Shown in pieces: positions 8,665 to 17,573 of a stretch of 64,000 nucleotides of DNA (positions are counted from its first letter, which is position 1; every line of letters starts with the position of its first letter). Source of the DNA: Flavobacterium zhairuonense. GTDB taxonomy: Bacteria; Bacteroidota; Bacteroidia; Flavobacteriales; Flavobacteriaceae. Under the pieces are notes generated by a model. That model made no database searches and was not told where the DNA came from. It was given only the letters and a program-made list of their open reading frames with translations. The stretch is taken from the NCBI RefSeq assembly GCF_004352915.1, contig NZ_SJSY01000074.1, positions 434,001 to 498,000 on the forward strand, in the 5' to 3' direction. Both the position numbers and the translations under genes were made by a program.

Positions 8665-9900
8665 ATGCAGCACGCTATAGACATTGAGGGAAAAAAAATT
8701 AGCCCCGCTTATTCAGGCCAAAATGCTGTTTGCGGTTTCTGCGGAGAGAAAGTGCGCGGAAAATGCGGCAAAATTTATATCTGGCATTGGCAGCATGTCC
8801 ATAACGCAGATTGCGACTTATGGAAGGAGGGTGAGACTGACTGGCATCGGCAGTGGAAAAACAAATTTCCTTTCGAGTGGCAGGAAATGGTTTTGGAAAA
8901 AAATGGCGAAAAACACATCGCAGACATTTTTACGGCAGAAGGGATCGTAATTGAATTTCAAAATTCCGCGATTTCTGCATCGACAATTGCCGAGCGGGAA
9001 AGGTTTTATGAAAAAATGATTTGGGTTATAAACGCGCAGGCGTTTAAAAATAATCTGATCACCGAAAACATATCAGAGCAGCTGCTGGAGGAAATCGAAC
9101 GCCGCTATTTCAAGCAGCGAAATTTGTTAAGTAAACACAACTCCATTGAACTGCAGAATATCAAGAAAAAACAGAACGTTTTAACCTCTGAAATCCAGTC
9201 AAGGGAAGATATATTAGGGGGGTTGGAATCTTTGACTGCTCTTTTTAGCAGGTACAATAAAAATGCAGAAACATTTGCAGATCAGATTATAATTACATGG
9301 CAGAGTGAAAACTTATTTGTTGATCCATCTCTGATACAGTTTATCAGTGGCGATGCAGTTCCTACTAAAAAGATATTTTTTAGGCTGCTGGGTGACCTGA
9401 AACGCAATAAGCACTTTTTGGGTACAGCTAAAGAAAACAGTGCAGAAATTGAGCAGCTTTATAAGGAACGTAATGAGATTCTGATTGAACTTGAAAATCT
9501 GAAACCAGCCCTGAAGGAAGAATTGAAATCCGTTGCCGCAAAGTATTTAAATCTGGAAGAGGAAATTGTCCAGCTCAAAAGAGAAATTTCTTTTTTGCAA
9601 TGGGAGAACACTGAAAATGGTAAGGAATTAGAAGAGTTAAAAATCTCAATCGACAATTATATCAAAACAAATTTGAAAAAGCTGGAAGCTGATTATGAAG
9701 AAGAAAAAAACAAAATTCTTAAAGACAAAGACCAACTTACCTTGTCTTGGAAACACGAAAGGAAAAGCTGGAGTTCAGCTGCAGCACCGATTTTTTTTGA
9801 CATCGGGGATGGTGATTTGATCTATAGATGTCAAGACAATAAAGCCCGCATAATAAAGGTTTGTGATTTTATAAGCAAATATCACCCTTCTGAAAGATAG
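8665..9900 (+). CDS. CoiA-like nuclease-fold protein with C-terminal coiled coil
   Basis: The 411-residue product resembles competence protein CoiA-family proteins. A zinc-ribbon-like start (Cys23, Cys26, Cys34, Cys50, with nearby His and Trp) is followed by a restriction-endonuclease-like core with Asp87 and Glu97-x-Gln99 (HIADIF...IEFQ). About residues 160-370 are charged and heptad-like, predicted as a long coiled coil, before a short C-terminal domain. The upstream frame opens at a TTG, but the ATG is preferred because of the promoter box. It lies 180 bp after the coupling ATPase and has its own terminator. A role in DNA uptake, element establishment or defence is possible; none is shown. 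Confidence 0.7.
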   Translation: MQHAIDIEGKKISPAYSGQNAVCGFCGEKVRGKCGKIYIWHWQHVHNADCDLWKEGETDWHRQWKNKFPFEWQEMVLEKNGEKHIADIFTAEGIVIEFQNSAISASTIAERERFYEKMIWVINAQAFKNNLITENISEQLLEEIERRYFKQRNLLSKHNSIELQNIKKKQNVLTSEIQSREDILGGLESLTALFSRYNKNAETFADQIIITWQSENLFVDPSLIQFISGDAVPTKKIFFRLLGDLKRNKHFLGTAKENSAEIEQLYKERNEILIELENLKPALKEELKSVAAKYLNLEEEIVQLKREISFLQWENTENGKELEELKISIDNYIKTNLKKLEADYEEEKNKILKDKDQLTLSWKHERKSWSSAAAPIFFDIGDGDLIYRCQDNKARIIKVCDFISKYHPSER

Positions 9901-10252
9901 TCTTGCCGATAATAATAAATCAATAAAGGCCCATAAGGTTCTTATTGCTTTCTCAACGGAATCTGCCTGATTCAGGGCTGTGTTTTGTAGACAGCCATTT
10001 GTTAATGCCAGCCCTTTCCATCCTGTACGGCAGCTATAAAGAAAAGGCGAACTATTCAGTTCACCTCTTTTTTATGAAATTTTTTCCGTGATTTTCTCTT
10101 TGCACAGGTTTATGCAGTGTTGATTTTTTTAAATTAATGCCTTATTGTAAGTAATCAAGCTTAAAATCTGTCCGAATGTTCTTAAAACTGCCTTAAGTTT
10201 TTATGGTGAATTTTGAAAGCGGCACGATTCATTGTAAAGATGCTGTGAAGCA
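9901..10252. other. Convergent intergenic region
   Basis: This 352-bp gap lies between the rightward CoiA-like gene and the leftward NACHT gene. The only clear signal is the rightward terminator at 10045-10073. No ORF with convincing composition or start is seen, and no repeat is evident. Confidence 0.6.
10045..10073 (+). terminator. Terminator downstream of the CoiA-like gene
   Basis: A 9-bp stem with one G-T pair (10045-10053 with 10058-10066) and a 4-base loop is followed by C and six T. It stands about 145 bp after the CoiA-like stop codon. Confidence 0.7.
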
Positions 10253-13200
10253 TTAATCAAAAAATAAAATTCTGTTCTGGTCAATTATCTTTAACACCTG
10301 TGAAATCTGGTAGGGCTTTGATTTATGGCTGTAATGTACATCCTTGATTTCATTCCTAAGCCTGTTCAGATGAAACAAATCAATGTTTTGTTCCTTCAGC
10401 GACTGTACATTTATGCCGTCCAGGAGTTCCAGTGCCTTTATGCAGGTTTTTTCATCATTGGCTTTGCAGATATTGACAATAGTCTCCAGAGATATTCTTA
10501 AAGGGGAATAATGGTCGCCAAAAAGATCTCCTGCAGCGGGCGATGAAAGGCAGAGTTCAAAAACTGCAGCCAGCATTTCCAGTGCCTCGGGATTGCTGAA
10601 ATTCTGCCATTCGTCTTTATGGAAAGCAAATTCCCCTTTTGCATTCCGGTCGGTCTGGTCTTTTAAAAGTTCATAATATCTGGTAAAGCCAAACTTGTAG
10701 TTCAGTCTGATCAGCTTTCTTATCAGTTCTTTTTCCGTAAAGATATCCTGTGCCAGAAGACGTGAATAGTTTTCGATAAGAAAATCGCGGGCAGTATCAT
10801 CATGCCCCGTCTTTTTTAGGATTGATATGATGCAGTCGTACAGAGAGCGATTGGTTTCCCTTTTGTTCTCCACATTATATTCCAAAAATTCTTTCAGGGT
10901 ATCCAGATCGCCGCTGAAATAATCCTCAAGGATCTCCCTTGCATAATAGTAGTGGTCGTTGTCAAGAAAACTATAGATCTTTGATTTTAAACCTAGTGAG
11001 GATACATCAATTTCAATACCGTTCAGCTGGCAGTATTTCAAGTGCTGGCAGAAGTTTGATGCTGAAAGCACTGCATTTGAAAGGTTGTGCAGGATGCGGT
11101 CATGGACTTTTTCGATTGGAACAATTCCATCCAGAAAGCCGGTCTGGATGCCTTTTTCATGGGAATGGATCCAGAGCATATCCAACAGGAGTTCTTCGTC
11201 CAGATGAAAACGGAAAAACTTTTGAAATTTATGAATGGCTTCAAAGACAGCGTAATCGTGGCTGTACCTGTAATTGTTATCTGCAGTTCCCTTGATCAGA
11301 TGCTTCGAGTAATATTCTTTGGTTGAAGGCGTATTTTCTGTACACCAATTTTTGATGTACAGCTTTTGATTCTCTGAAATTTCGATTTTGTTGTTTTTTT
11401 TCTCTTCTGGAAGGCTGTTTAGTATATCCTGCATAAGGTTTGGTCTAGCCTTCTGTATTTCTCTGTTTACGCCGGCCTTGCTTAGTTTTGCCTTTCCGGA
11501 GTAATTGTCTCTCAGGATTTCATACAAAAGCTGTTTGGCATTGCCGGTGACTTTTTTCTGCAGTTCAAAATCCTTATAGTAGCGGTGGTAGAACTTGTCA
11601 ATATCCTTATAATTTAATGCTGTTTTGCCCATATACTCATAGAGAATGAAAATCTGCCTTTCAATTTCTGCATTGTCAAAAAGAATATTAAAATCTCTTT
11701 GGTCTTTTGTGCGCCAGTATTCACTATTTTCATTAAGCTGTTCGTGGGTGCATTTGTCTTTGAAGATATACTCGCTGCGCGACTCTATATAATCTTCAAG
11801 TTTCTTGCTCAGATCGAAATCCCTGTGGCTGAGCACATTTCTGAACTGATGCAGGAATTCCTCATTCACGGATCCTGAGCGGTATTTTTGAAGCACTTTT
11901 TCAAAATCATCCTCGCTGATTACTTCAGCCAGGAAATGCCTGTCGCCGGAGTTTCCATCCACAGAGTCGAGCACCAGATCAAATAATGGGGTCTGGATGC
12001 CGCACGATTCAGCTGTTTCAAGAAGCAGATCATCATCATAACGATTTGACGGGTTGTGTATTACCGCATTTGAAATGATCTTGATCAGATCTGAGTTGAA
12101 CTGCTTGTTGGATTTGAAAAAGGAATTGGCATATGGCCAAAACTCTTTTTCCAGACTGTCCTTGAACTGGTGGCTGTTGAGTTTCTCAATTGAGAAGGCA
12201 TAGATTTTAACCAGTACCGGACCGTTGTCTATTCTGGCGAACAGGCTCAGGATAGTGTCCTTGGTTGAAACAAGGGATCGATATTTAGCTTTTGAATTCC
12301 ATGGTTTGGTGCCGATGGCCTTGTCAAGTATTTCCAGAAAATAGTCGATGTTCTCAACCGCAGATGCGGCAGGAGCACTGGAGATTATCGAATATACGAT
12401 TTCCTTTTCATCCCTGTTTTTAAGCATTGTTATGATCTGGCTGAAAAAAACGGGATCCTCATTAATTTTCAGGCTTTTGGTAAGCATTATGGCATCCTGC
12501 ACCAGATAGACATAATCGTCTTCCGCGGAATCGTTCTCTTTTATGATTGCTGTGACCAGTGCTTTTATCGGTTCAAGATAAGAGGAGGAAATGCTCATGT
12601 TTGACAAAAGCTTTAAGGCGGACATTCTGGCTCTTCTGTGGATGGCTGTGTCTGCCGCCTGGCGCATTAGATATTCTATGTTGGCATCGCATTGGCTGAA
12701 TAATGCTGTGCTTTTAAGATCCGCAATCCAGAGGTTGTCCTCAACGCAGTTCTTGACGAAATAGTCTTCGAGCGCCCTGCTTTTTGTTTTATCGGCAATG
12801 CGGTCTGAATCGGCATTGAAAAGAAGTTCGAAATCATTATCAAGCAGCCATCCGATCAGCGCATCGTAAAGGCTTTCATCCGTTATAAGGTTCAATAGGA
12901 ACGTTACCACGTTGTGCCAGGTAGGATGAACCTTGTCAGTAGCCGCGTCAATTTTTATTATTTGTATGATTTCTTCAAAGCCGAGTTCCGAGAGAATGCT
13001 GGCTACAAAATATTCCTGGATGTTTTTAAGCACAAAACTCCAGCTTCCTGTCATGTTTTCTTCTAAAAAGGAGTTTTTGGCAAGCCCTATCTCATCAATC
13101 TTCGCTACCCGTTTAATTTCTGCAGCGGTTAGGAATGGCTTCTGCATCGCTTCCAGCGCAAAAGCGCTTTTCTGGGTGCAGCTTATGATGCGTTCACGGT

Positions 13201-14521
13201 CAAAGCTGATGTCGTTTTGAAATTTATCAGCCTTGTCTTGATCCAGCCGTGAATTGACAAATTCCCTTATCAGCATCGCTTTGCTGGTAAGGATCTTTTT
13301 ATGGGTCTTGTAATAGATGCCGATCAGATCCAGATAAAAAGGATTTTCGAGGATTTCCCTGTTTTTGTAGATGTCGAATGTATTGTGCTCCCGAAGATCC
13401 AGCCCGTATTTTGCTGCAAGGAAACCAAGGGCGCTGGAAATGCCTACTTCGTTTAGAAAGTAGATGTCAAGGCCTTTGATGTCCTTGATGTATTTCCTGT
13501 AGATATTGGTTCTGCAGCTTATGATGAATTGGATGCTTCCATTTTCAGATGATTCATCGTTCTGGACAATAAATTCCCTAAGCTTGCTGCTGAAGTCAAT
13601 GATACTTTCGATTTCATCAACGCCATCGAAAATGACTGCCAGCTTTGGGATGCGCCTGAAATCCGACGGCAGAAAATCTTCAATCCTGCACAGCGTCGTA
13701 AAATTCTTTAATGATCTGAATACCGGAATTATACCCGTGTCCTCCCGCGTACTCCAAAGACGGGCTGCCAGCTGACGGAGTTCCGACGTTTTTCCGTAGC
13801 CGGGATTGCCCAGCAGAATTATTCCTTTTTTATTTTCCTGGACCTCGGAAAGCAGCGTTTTGCTGTTGGAAGAAGCGCCGTAATAGTCGTATTGCTTCTG
13901 CTGGTTTTTCCTTAAGGTTCTTTCGATATGAAAAGGGGCTGTCTCAATGCCCTGAATATACTGCTGTTTGTCGGATTCATCTAGTACGATCTTCTGCAGA
14001 TTTCTGCTTGAGAAGATGTATTTGTCAAATTGATTTAGGATTTCTTCTCTTACGGCTTCCGAGAGAACTGGCGGCTCTTCGTCATATGCCTTGCTGTAGA
14101 TTTCAGGATAAAGGGAAAAATATTTCTCCACATCTGTTTCCGGAGTTAAAAATGCGACACGGAAATGCCTGTTGGCAAGGTTTTCCAAAAAAGGATTGTT
14201 TTTGGTTTCCTCAAAAATATTGGTAAAATCTTTTCTCGGCGAGATGAAAAGCGCCAGATCGATCTTTTCATGAGCTGATGCAAGCTGGGGCAGTTTGATC
14301 ATTGCGTCGGTGTAATTCAGTTCCGTTGTATAGTCCTTGCATTCGCTGTATATCAATCTGCTTATATATTTCTCATTCACGATTTCAACTGCATTGTCGT
14401 AGCCGTTCTGCGTGCCTGATAATTGGATCCTTTTGCGGACAACCGTAAATTTTAGTTCCTTGAAGATCTTGTCAAGGAACTCCAGTGCAAGGATTTCTAA
14501 ATCTCCTCCTTTTTTTGACAT
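10253..14521 (-). CDS. NACHT-type STAND NTPase with N-terminal nuclease-like domain
   Basis: The 1422-residue protein has three parts. Residues about 1-130 look like a PD-(D/E)xK nuclease fold, with Asp42 and Glu60-Cys-Lys62 as the likely catalytic set. A NACHT-type P-loop NTPase follows, with Walker A GNPGYGKT at 238-245 and Walker B ending in Asp299 (IFDGVDE). About residues 480-1420 are helical and repeat-like, as in sensor arms. This is the architecture of bacterial Avs/bNACHT antiviral proteins, in which a phage protein bound by the C-terminal arm triggers the effector. The ATG at 14521 is preferred to an in-frame TTG nine bases upstream. Base composition is GC-richer than the STAND genes further right, suggesting separate acquisition. 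It lies antisense to its mobile-element neighbours. Confidence 0.8.
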   Translation of the reverse strand: MSKKGGDLEILALEFLDKIFKELKFTVVRKRIQLSGTQNGYDNAVEIVNEKYISRLIYSECKDYTTELNYTDAMIKLPQLASAHEKIDLALFISPRKDFTNIFEETKNNPFLENLANRHFRVAFLTPETDVEKYFSLYPEIYSKAYDEEPPVLSEAVREEILNQFDKYIFSSRNLQKIVLDESDKQQYIQGIETAPFHIERTLRKNQQKQYDYYGASSNSKTLLSEVQENKKGIILLGNPGYGKTSELRQLAARLWSTREDTGIIPVFRSLKNFTTLCRIEDFLPSDFRRIPKLAVIFDGVDEIESIIDFSSKLREFIVQNDESSENGSIQFIISCRTNIYRKYIKDIKGLDIYFLNEVGISSALGFLAAKYGLDLREHNTFDIYKNREILENPFYLDLIGIYYKTHKKILTSKAMLIREFVNSRLDQDKADKFQNDISFDRERIISCTQKSAFALEAMQKPFLTAAEIKRVAKIDEIGLAKNSFLEENMTGSWSFVLKNIQEYFVASILSELGFEEIIQIIKIDAATDKVHPTWHNVVTFLLNLITDESLYDALIGWLLDNDFELLFNADSDRIADKTKSRALEDYFVKNCVEDNLWIADLKSTALFSQCDANIEYLMRQAADTAIHRRARMSALKLLSNMSISSSYLEPIKALVTAIIKENDSAEDDYVYLVQDAIMLTKSLKINEDPVFFSQIITMLKNRDEKEIVYSIISSAPAASAVENIDYFLEILDKAIGTKPWNSKAKYRSLVSTKDTILSLFARIDNGPVLVKIYAFSIEKLNSHQFKDSLEKEFWPYANSFFKSNKQFNSDLIKIISNAVIHNPSNRYDDDLLLETAESCGIQTPLFDLVLDSVDGNSGDRHFLAEVISEDDFEKVLQKYRSGSVNEEFLHQFRNVLSHRDFDLSKKLEDYIESRSEYIFKDKCTHEQLNENSEYWRTKDQRDFNILFDNAEIERQIFILYEYMGKTALNYKDIDKFYHRYYKDFELQKKVTGNAKQLLYEILRDNYSGKAKLSKAGVNREIQKARPNLMQDILNSLPEEKKNNKIEISENQKLYIKNWCTENTPSTKEYYSKHLIKGTADNNYRYSHDYAVFEAIHKFQKFFRFHLDEELLLDMLWIHSHEKGIQTGFLDGIVPIEKVHDRILHNLSNAVLSASNFCQHLKYCQLNGIEIDVSSLGLKSKIYSFLDNDHYYYAREILEDYFSGDLDTLKEFLEYNVENKRETNRSLYDCIISILKKTGHDDTARDFLIENYSRLLAQDIFTEKELIRKLIRLNYKFGFTRYYELLKDQTDRNAKGEFAFHKDEWQNFSNPEALEMLAAVFELCLSSPAAGDLFGDHYSPLRISLETIVNICKANDEKTCIKALELLDGINVQSLKEQNIDLFHLNRLRNEIKDVHYSHKSKPYQISQVLKIIDQNRILFFD

Positions 14522-14842
14522 GGAAAACAAATTTTAAATGTATCACAAATATAGATTATATCCAGCCAATCTTCGCTGTGCATTTTGAATCCTGGCTGCA
14601 GGAGATAGGATAGTCTTAGTGGTTTTCATTCGAAACGGATAAAAAGGCAGCCAAGTTAGCGTGCGCCGGATCCTGCAGGCGCATAACGGCCCTGCCGCCC
14701 TTCGGGACTTATAGCCCTCCGTATCCTTGATGCCCGCTTTTTTGCCGCTTTCTTTTTTTCCGTTTTTTCTTTTGAAAACATTTTTTTGGGAAAGGCAGGG
14801 GAAAAGGATTTTAAAACAGTAATCACTTAAAATTTAGAAATC
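14522..14842. other. GC-rich, hairpin-forming region between the NACHT gene and ssb
   Basis: No gene is supported. Around 14650-14740 the DNA is much richer in GC than anywhere nearby. It holds a perfect 6-bp stem, TGCGCC (14662-14667) with GGCGCA (14678-14683), and other G/C-rich self-complementary stretches such as the one around CCCTTCGGG. The region is divergent: it drives the NACHT gene leftward and the ssb cluster rightward. Similar GC-rich blocks precede ssb genes in Bacteroidota mobile elements as I recall. It could be a structured leader, a replication or transfer site, or a regulator target. Confidence 0.45.
14546..14553 (-). promoter_or_regulatory. Candidate -7 box for the NACHT gene
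   Basis: Read leftward, the bases give TATATTTG, an exact match to TAnnTTTG. They lie 25 bp upstream of the preferred ATG at 14521. A TTG occurs upstream but with about 13 bp spacing, shorter than the usual 17-23. Confidence 0.4.
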
Positions 14843-15232
14843 ATGGAAATCACAGGACGCTTGACAAGGGATGCGGTTGTTGCCAAAACAGCCAACAACA
14901 AAGAGGTGGTAAATTTTTCAATTGCAGTAAACGACAGCTACAAAGCCAAAGGAAGCACCGAAGCGGTAAAGATAGTAACCTACATTGACTGTTCCTATTG
15001 GCTCAGCTCTGGTGTTGCGCAGTGGCTGAAAAAAGGTGCCATGGTGGAACTTTTCGGACGTGTGGGAGTGAATGCCTATCTCAATTCGGAGGGCAAAGCC
15101 GTGGCAAGCCTCACTTTTCACACAAGCAATATCAAGATACTGGTGTTTGTCTCCGATGGGCAAGCCTTGCAGGGGCAGTCAGCTCCTGCAAAAAAGAACG
15201 GGAAAGAACAGCCTGACGACCTGCCTTTCTAA
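14843..15232 (+). CDS. ssb: Single-stranded DNA-binding protein
   Basis: The 129-residue protein has an OB-fold with the typical opening (ITGRLTRDA), a conserved aromatic core and a disordered tail ending in the acidic motif DDLPF. It coats single-stranded DNA and recruits repair and replication proteins through that tail. As the first gene of the ssb-unknown-pcfK-pcfJ cluster, it is more likely the SSB of a mobile element than the chromosomal copy, protecting DNA that enters as a single strand. The start is the only sensible ATG. Confidence 0.92.
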   Translation: MEITGRLTRDAVVAKTANNKEVVNFSIAVNDSYKAKGSTEAVKIVTYIDCSYWLSSGVAQWLKKGAMVELFGRVGVNAYLNSEGKAVASLTFHTSNIKILVFVSDGQALQGQSAPAKKNGKEQPDDLPF

Positions 15233-15267
15233 TCCTATTCAAATGTATAAGCCTAAAGAAATGAGTT

Positions 15268-15627
15268 ATGAAAGCCTTGAAAAAATCAGTATATGCCGAG
15301 TATGACGTGAACGACGCATTCCAAAAGATAATCCTTTTGGAAATGCAGTCTTATGACGGAACAAAAAAACAGCAGCTTAAAGCATTCCTTGAGGATATGC
15401 AGAGAAGCGGATGCATCAGCGGTATGATATCCCAGTTTATCTATCACGCCGACTGTAAGAAATTCTACATCGAGCATCTTGACGATTTGGAAGACATCAG
15501 AAAAGAAATGGAAGATTCCCTTGGGGAAGCGGTAAAAGACAGCTATGGTCTGCCTCACTGCACCTTTATGTGCTGGCTCTGTTTTGAAGAGTACTGCTCA
15601 GACATCTACAGAACCTCTTTTGAATAA
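15268..15627 (+). CDS. Hypothetical protein of the ssb-pcfK-pcfJ cluster
   Basis: The 119-residue acidic, helix-rich protein has several cysteines near the C-terminus (HCTFMCWLC) but no recognised domain. It lies 35 bp after ssb and 29 bp before the pcfK-like gene, so it is part of the same operon. It is probably a small accessory protein of the element. Family not recognised. Confidence 0.7.
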   Translation: MKALKKSVYAEYDVNDAFQKIILLEMQSYDGTKKQQLKAFLEDMQRSGCISGMISQFIYHADCKKFYIEHLDDLEDIRKEMEDSLGEAVKDSYGLPHCTFMCWLCFEEYCSDIYRTSFE

Positions 15628-15656
15628 TCTTTTTGTTACATCTTAAATCTTCCCTT

Positions 15657-16037
15657 ATGAAAGCTTCAGAAAATTTCAAGACCGCCATAGAAAACTATCT
15701 TAATCAGACCGCTCTTGCCGATGTCGTTTTTGCGCAGGAGTTCGCCAAGGAATCCAAAAACTTAGAAAGCTGCTGCAATTACATTTTCGGCGAGGTGAAA
15801 AAAACAGGACTGTGCGCCTTTGACAATCAGGAAATATTTGACATGGCGGTCAGATACTACACCGATGACAGCATCGGACAGCCTCAGCCCGTTAATTGCA
15901 AAGTTGTAGTGAAAGAGCCTGCAGTGGCTGATTTGTTTACTTCAGTTGTAGAAGTTCCGCAGAGTACTGTTGTTGTAAAAACGGAAGTCCTTACTGCCAA
16001 ACCCGAATCAAAAACTTTGACACTCTTTGACCTATGA
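15657..16037 (+). CDS. PcfK-like protein
   Basis: The 126-residue protein resembles PcfK-like proteins, small helical proteins encoded just before pcfJ on conjugative elements; their biochemical role is not known. The ATG at 15657 is preferred to an in-frame TTG at 15633. The stop overlaps the pcfJ-like start by four bases (ATGA), a sign of translational coupling. The last ~40 residues are Val/Lys-rich and probably disordered. Confidence 0.75.
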   Translation: MKASENFKTAIENYLNQTALADVVFAQEFAKESKNLESCCNYIFGEVKKTGLCAFDNQEIFDMAVRYYTDDSIGQPQPVNCKVVVKEPAVADLFTSVVEVPQSTVVVKTEVLTAKPESKTLTLFDL

Positions 16038-17350
16038 TACCGAAAACCATTATCGAAAAGCAGATTGTGTCCCTTAGTGAGACACTTTCGCCTGTATCGC
16101 AGAAGATGCAGATTTGGGCAGAAAAAAATATTTTCATCAAATGGGGCGTGCTTTCACGAGGAAAATTCCACTGCCTTGACTGCGCCCACTCCTGGAAGCC
16201 TGATGCCCAGAAAGCATCCTGCCAAAAGTACATCAACTGCACTTCATGCAGGGGCAAGCTGAAAATGCAACAATATAATCAGGTGCATTTCAAAGAAATT
16301 GAATATTTCGCTGTTTTGGATGTGTGCGGGGGATTTCAGGTGGTGCGTATCATCTGTTCGCACAAGGACATGAAAAAGAACTGCATGCCGGCATACTTCC
16401 ATAAGGAAGTGATGCAGCATTGGATTCATGTAAAAGGGGAGGTGCGCACGCTTTCTCTCGGCACCAATGTTTTCTCGCAAGCCTATGATGCATGGAAATA
16501 TTATACTTCCCTTGAAATCCGCCCGAAAAGTTTTGAGAGTTCTCCCAAATTCCGCATCAATCCTTATAAGGTTCATTCGTCTTTAAAGGCGATTTCCATC
16601 CTGAAAAGAAACGGTTTCAAAGGCAGTTTCCATGGCATTGCTCCGCAGGTGCTTTTTACGGCTCTTTTGAAAGATTCCTATGCAGAGACGCTTCTCAAGA
16701 CAGGGCAGACCGATTTTCTTTGTCATTATCTGACCTCGCACTCACAGCACATCAGGGAGAACTGGCAGGCAGTCAAAACCTGCATTAAAAATAATTATAA
16801 GCTAAAGGACTTTTCACTTTGGGAAGATTACATCAGCCTGCTCAGATGGTTCAAAAAGGATTTGAATAATGCCGATTTGGTATGCCCTGAGAATTTGGAA
16901 GAGGTGCACGACAGGCTAGTAGAGAAAAAACGCATAATCCAAAGACGTCTGCATATAAAGGAACTAAGAGCCCAAATACAGCAGGCGCAGATTGGCTATG
17001 AAGAGCAGAAAAAACAGTTTTTTGGATTGGAGTTCACTCGTGAGAATCTTTCCATCTGCGTTATGGAAAGCGTGCATGATTTTCTCGAACAGGGCGATAT
17101 GCTACGCCACTGCGTATTTGCCAATGAATACTACAAAAAGAGAAACTCCCTTATCCTTTCGGCCAAATTTGAGAACAAGCCTGTGGAGACCATAGAGGTG
17201 GCACTTCCCTCGCTTGAAGTCCTGCAGTGCAGGGGAGACAAAAACAAGGTTTCCCCACATCATAAGCAGATTTTAAAGCTTCTGCATCAGAACCTCTATC
17301 AGATCAAAAAGTGTCTTAAAAACAAAAAAGAAGAGAGAGCCGAAAATTAG
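16034..17350 (+). CDS. PcfJ-like protein
   Basis: The 438-residue protein carries a zinc-ribbon-like set of cysteines (CLDC at about residues 48-51, then CQ and CTSC) and a conserved C-terminal region with RHC, typical of PcfJ-like proteins of conjugative plasmids and ICEs. The family accompanies PcfK, and its role in transfer or establishment is not worked out. It overlaps the pcfK-like gene by four bases. Its stop codon falls in the loop of a terminator hairpin, so the gene ends the operon. Confidence 0.85.
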   Translation: MIPKTIIEKQIVSLSETLSPVSQKMQIWAEKNIFIKWGVLSRGKFHCLDCAHSWKPDAQKASCQKYINCTSCRGKLKMQQYNQVHFKEIEYFAVLDVCGGFQVVRIICSHKDMKKNCMPAYFHKEVMQHWIHVKGEVRTLSLGTNVFSQAYDAWKYYTSLEIRPKSFESSPKFRINPYKVHSSLKAISILKRNGFKGSFHGIAPQVLFTALLKDSYAETLLKTGQTDFLCHYLTSHSQHIRENWQAVKTCIKNNYKLKDFSLWEDYISLLRWFKKDLNNADLVCPENLEEVHDRLVEKKRIIQRRLHIKELRAQIQQAQIGYEEQKKQFFGLEFTRENLSICVMESVHDFLEQGDMLRHCVFANEYYKKRNSLILSAKFENKPVETIEVALPSLEVLQCRGDKNKVSPHHKQILKLLHQNLYQIKKCLKNKKEERAEN

Positions 17351-17364
17351 TTTTCGGCTTTTTT
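17338..17364 (+). terminator. Terminator overlapping the end of pcfJ
   Basis: A perfect 9-bp stem (17338-17346 with 17351-17359) with a loop containing the pcfJ stop codon is followed by six T. It ends the ssb-pcfJ operon. Confidence 0.85.
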
Positions 17365-17397
17365 GTGGAATTCGGCGGCGCAGACACTTGAAGGGAA
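17338..17397 (+). repeat. Left copy of a diverged direct repeat
   Basis: This segment, covering the end of pcfJ and the bases after it, is similar to 26952-27015. Shared blocks include AGCCGAAA, a T-rich stretch, TTCGG and ACACTT-AAGGGA, in the same order and orientation. Between the two copies lie radC and the STAND modules. Similarity was judged by eye. Confidence 0.5.
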
Positions 17398-17573
17398 AAT
17401 TGTTTCAGGGTTCAGGCTTAATTCCGAAACAAAGTTCGGGAAGGAAAGGCGGTTCGCCGAAAAAAATTCCCCCATAAATGCAGGCGGAAAAACCTGCTTT
17501 ATTGCGTTGCTTTTTTCGCTCGCTTTCTCATTCCCGGCTGAGGTTCCATTATTAATCTTAAAACTTTGAAATC

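Noticed and set aside
17363..17569. A 68-residue ORF between pcfJ and radC
   Set aside because: It begins within the pcfJ terminator and its composition looks non-coding.
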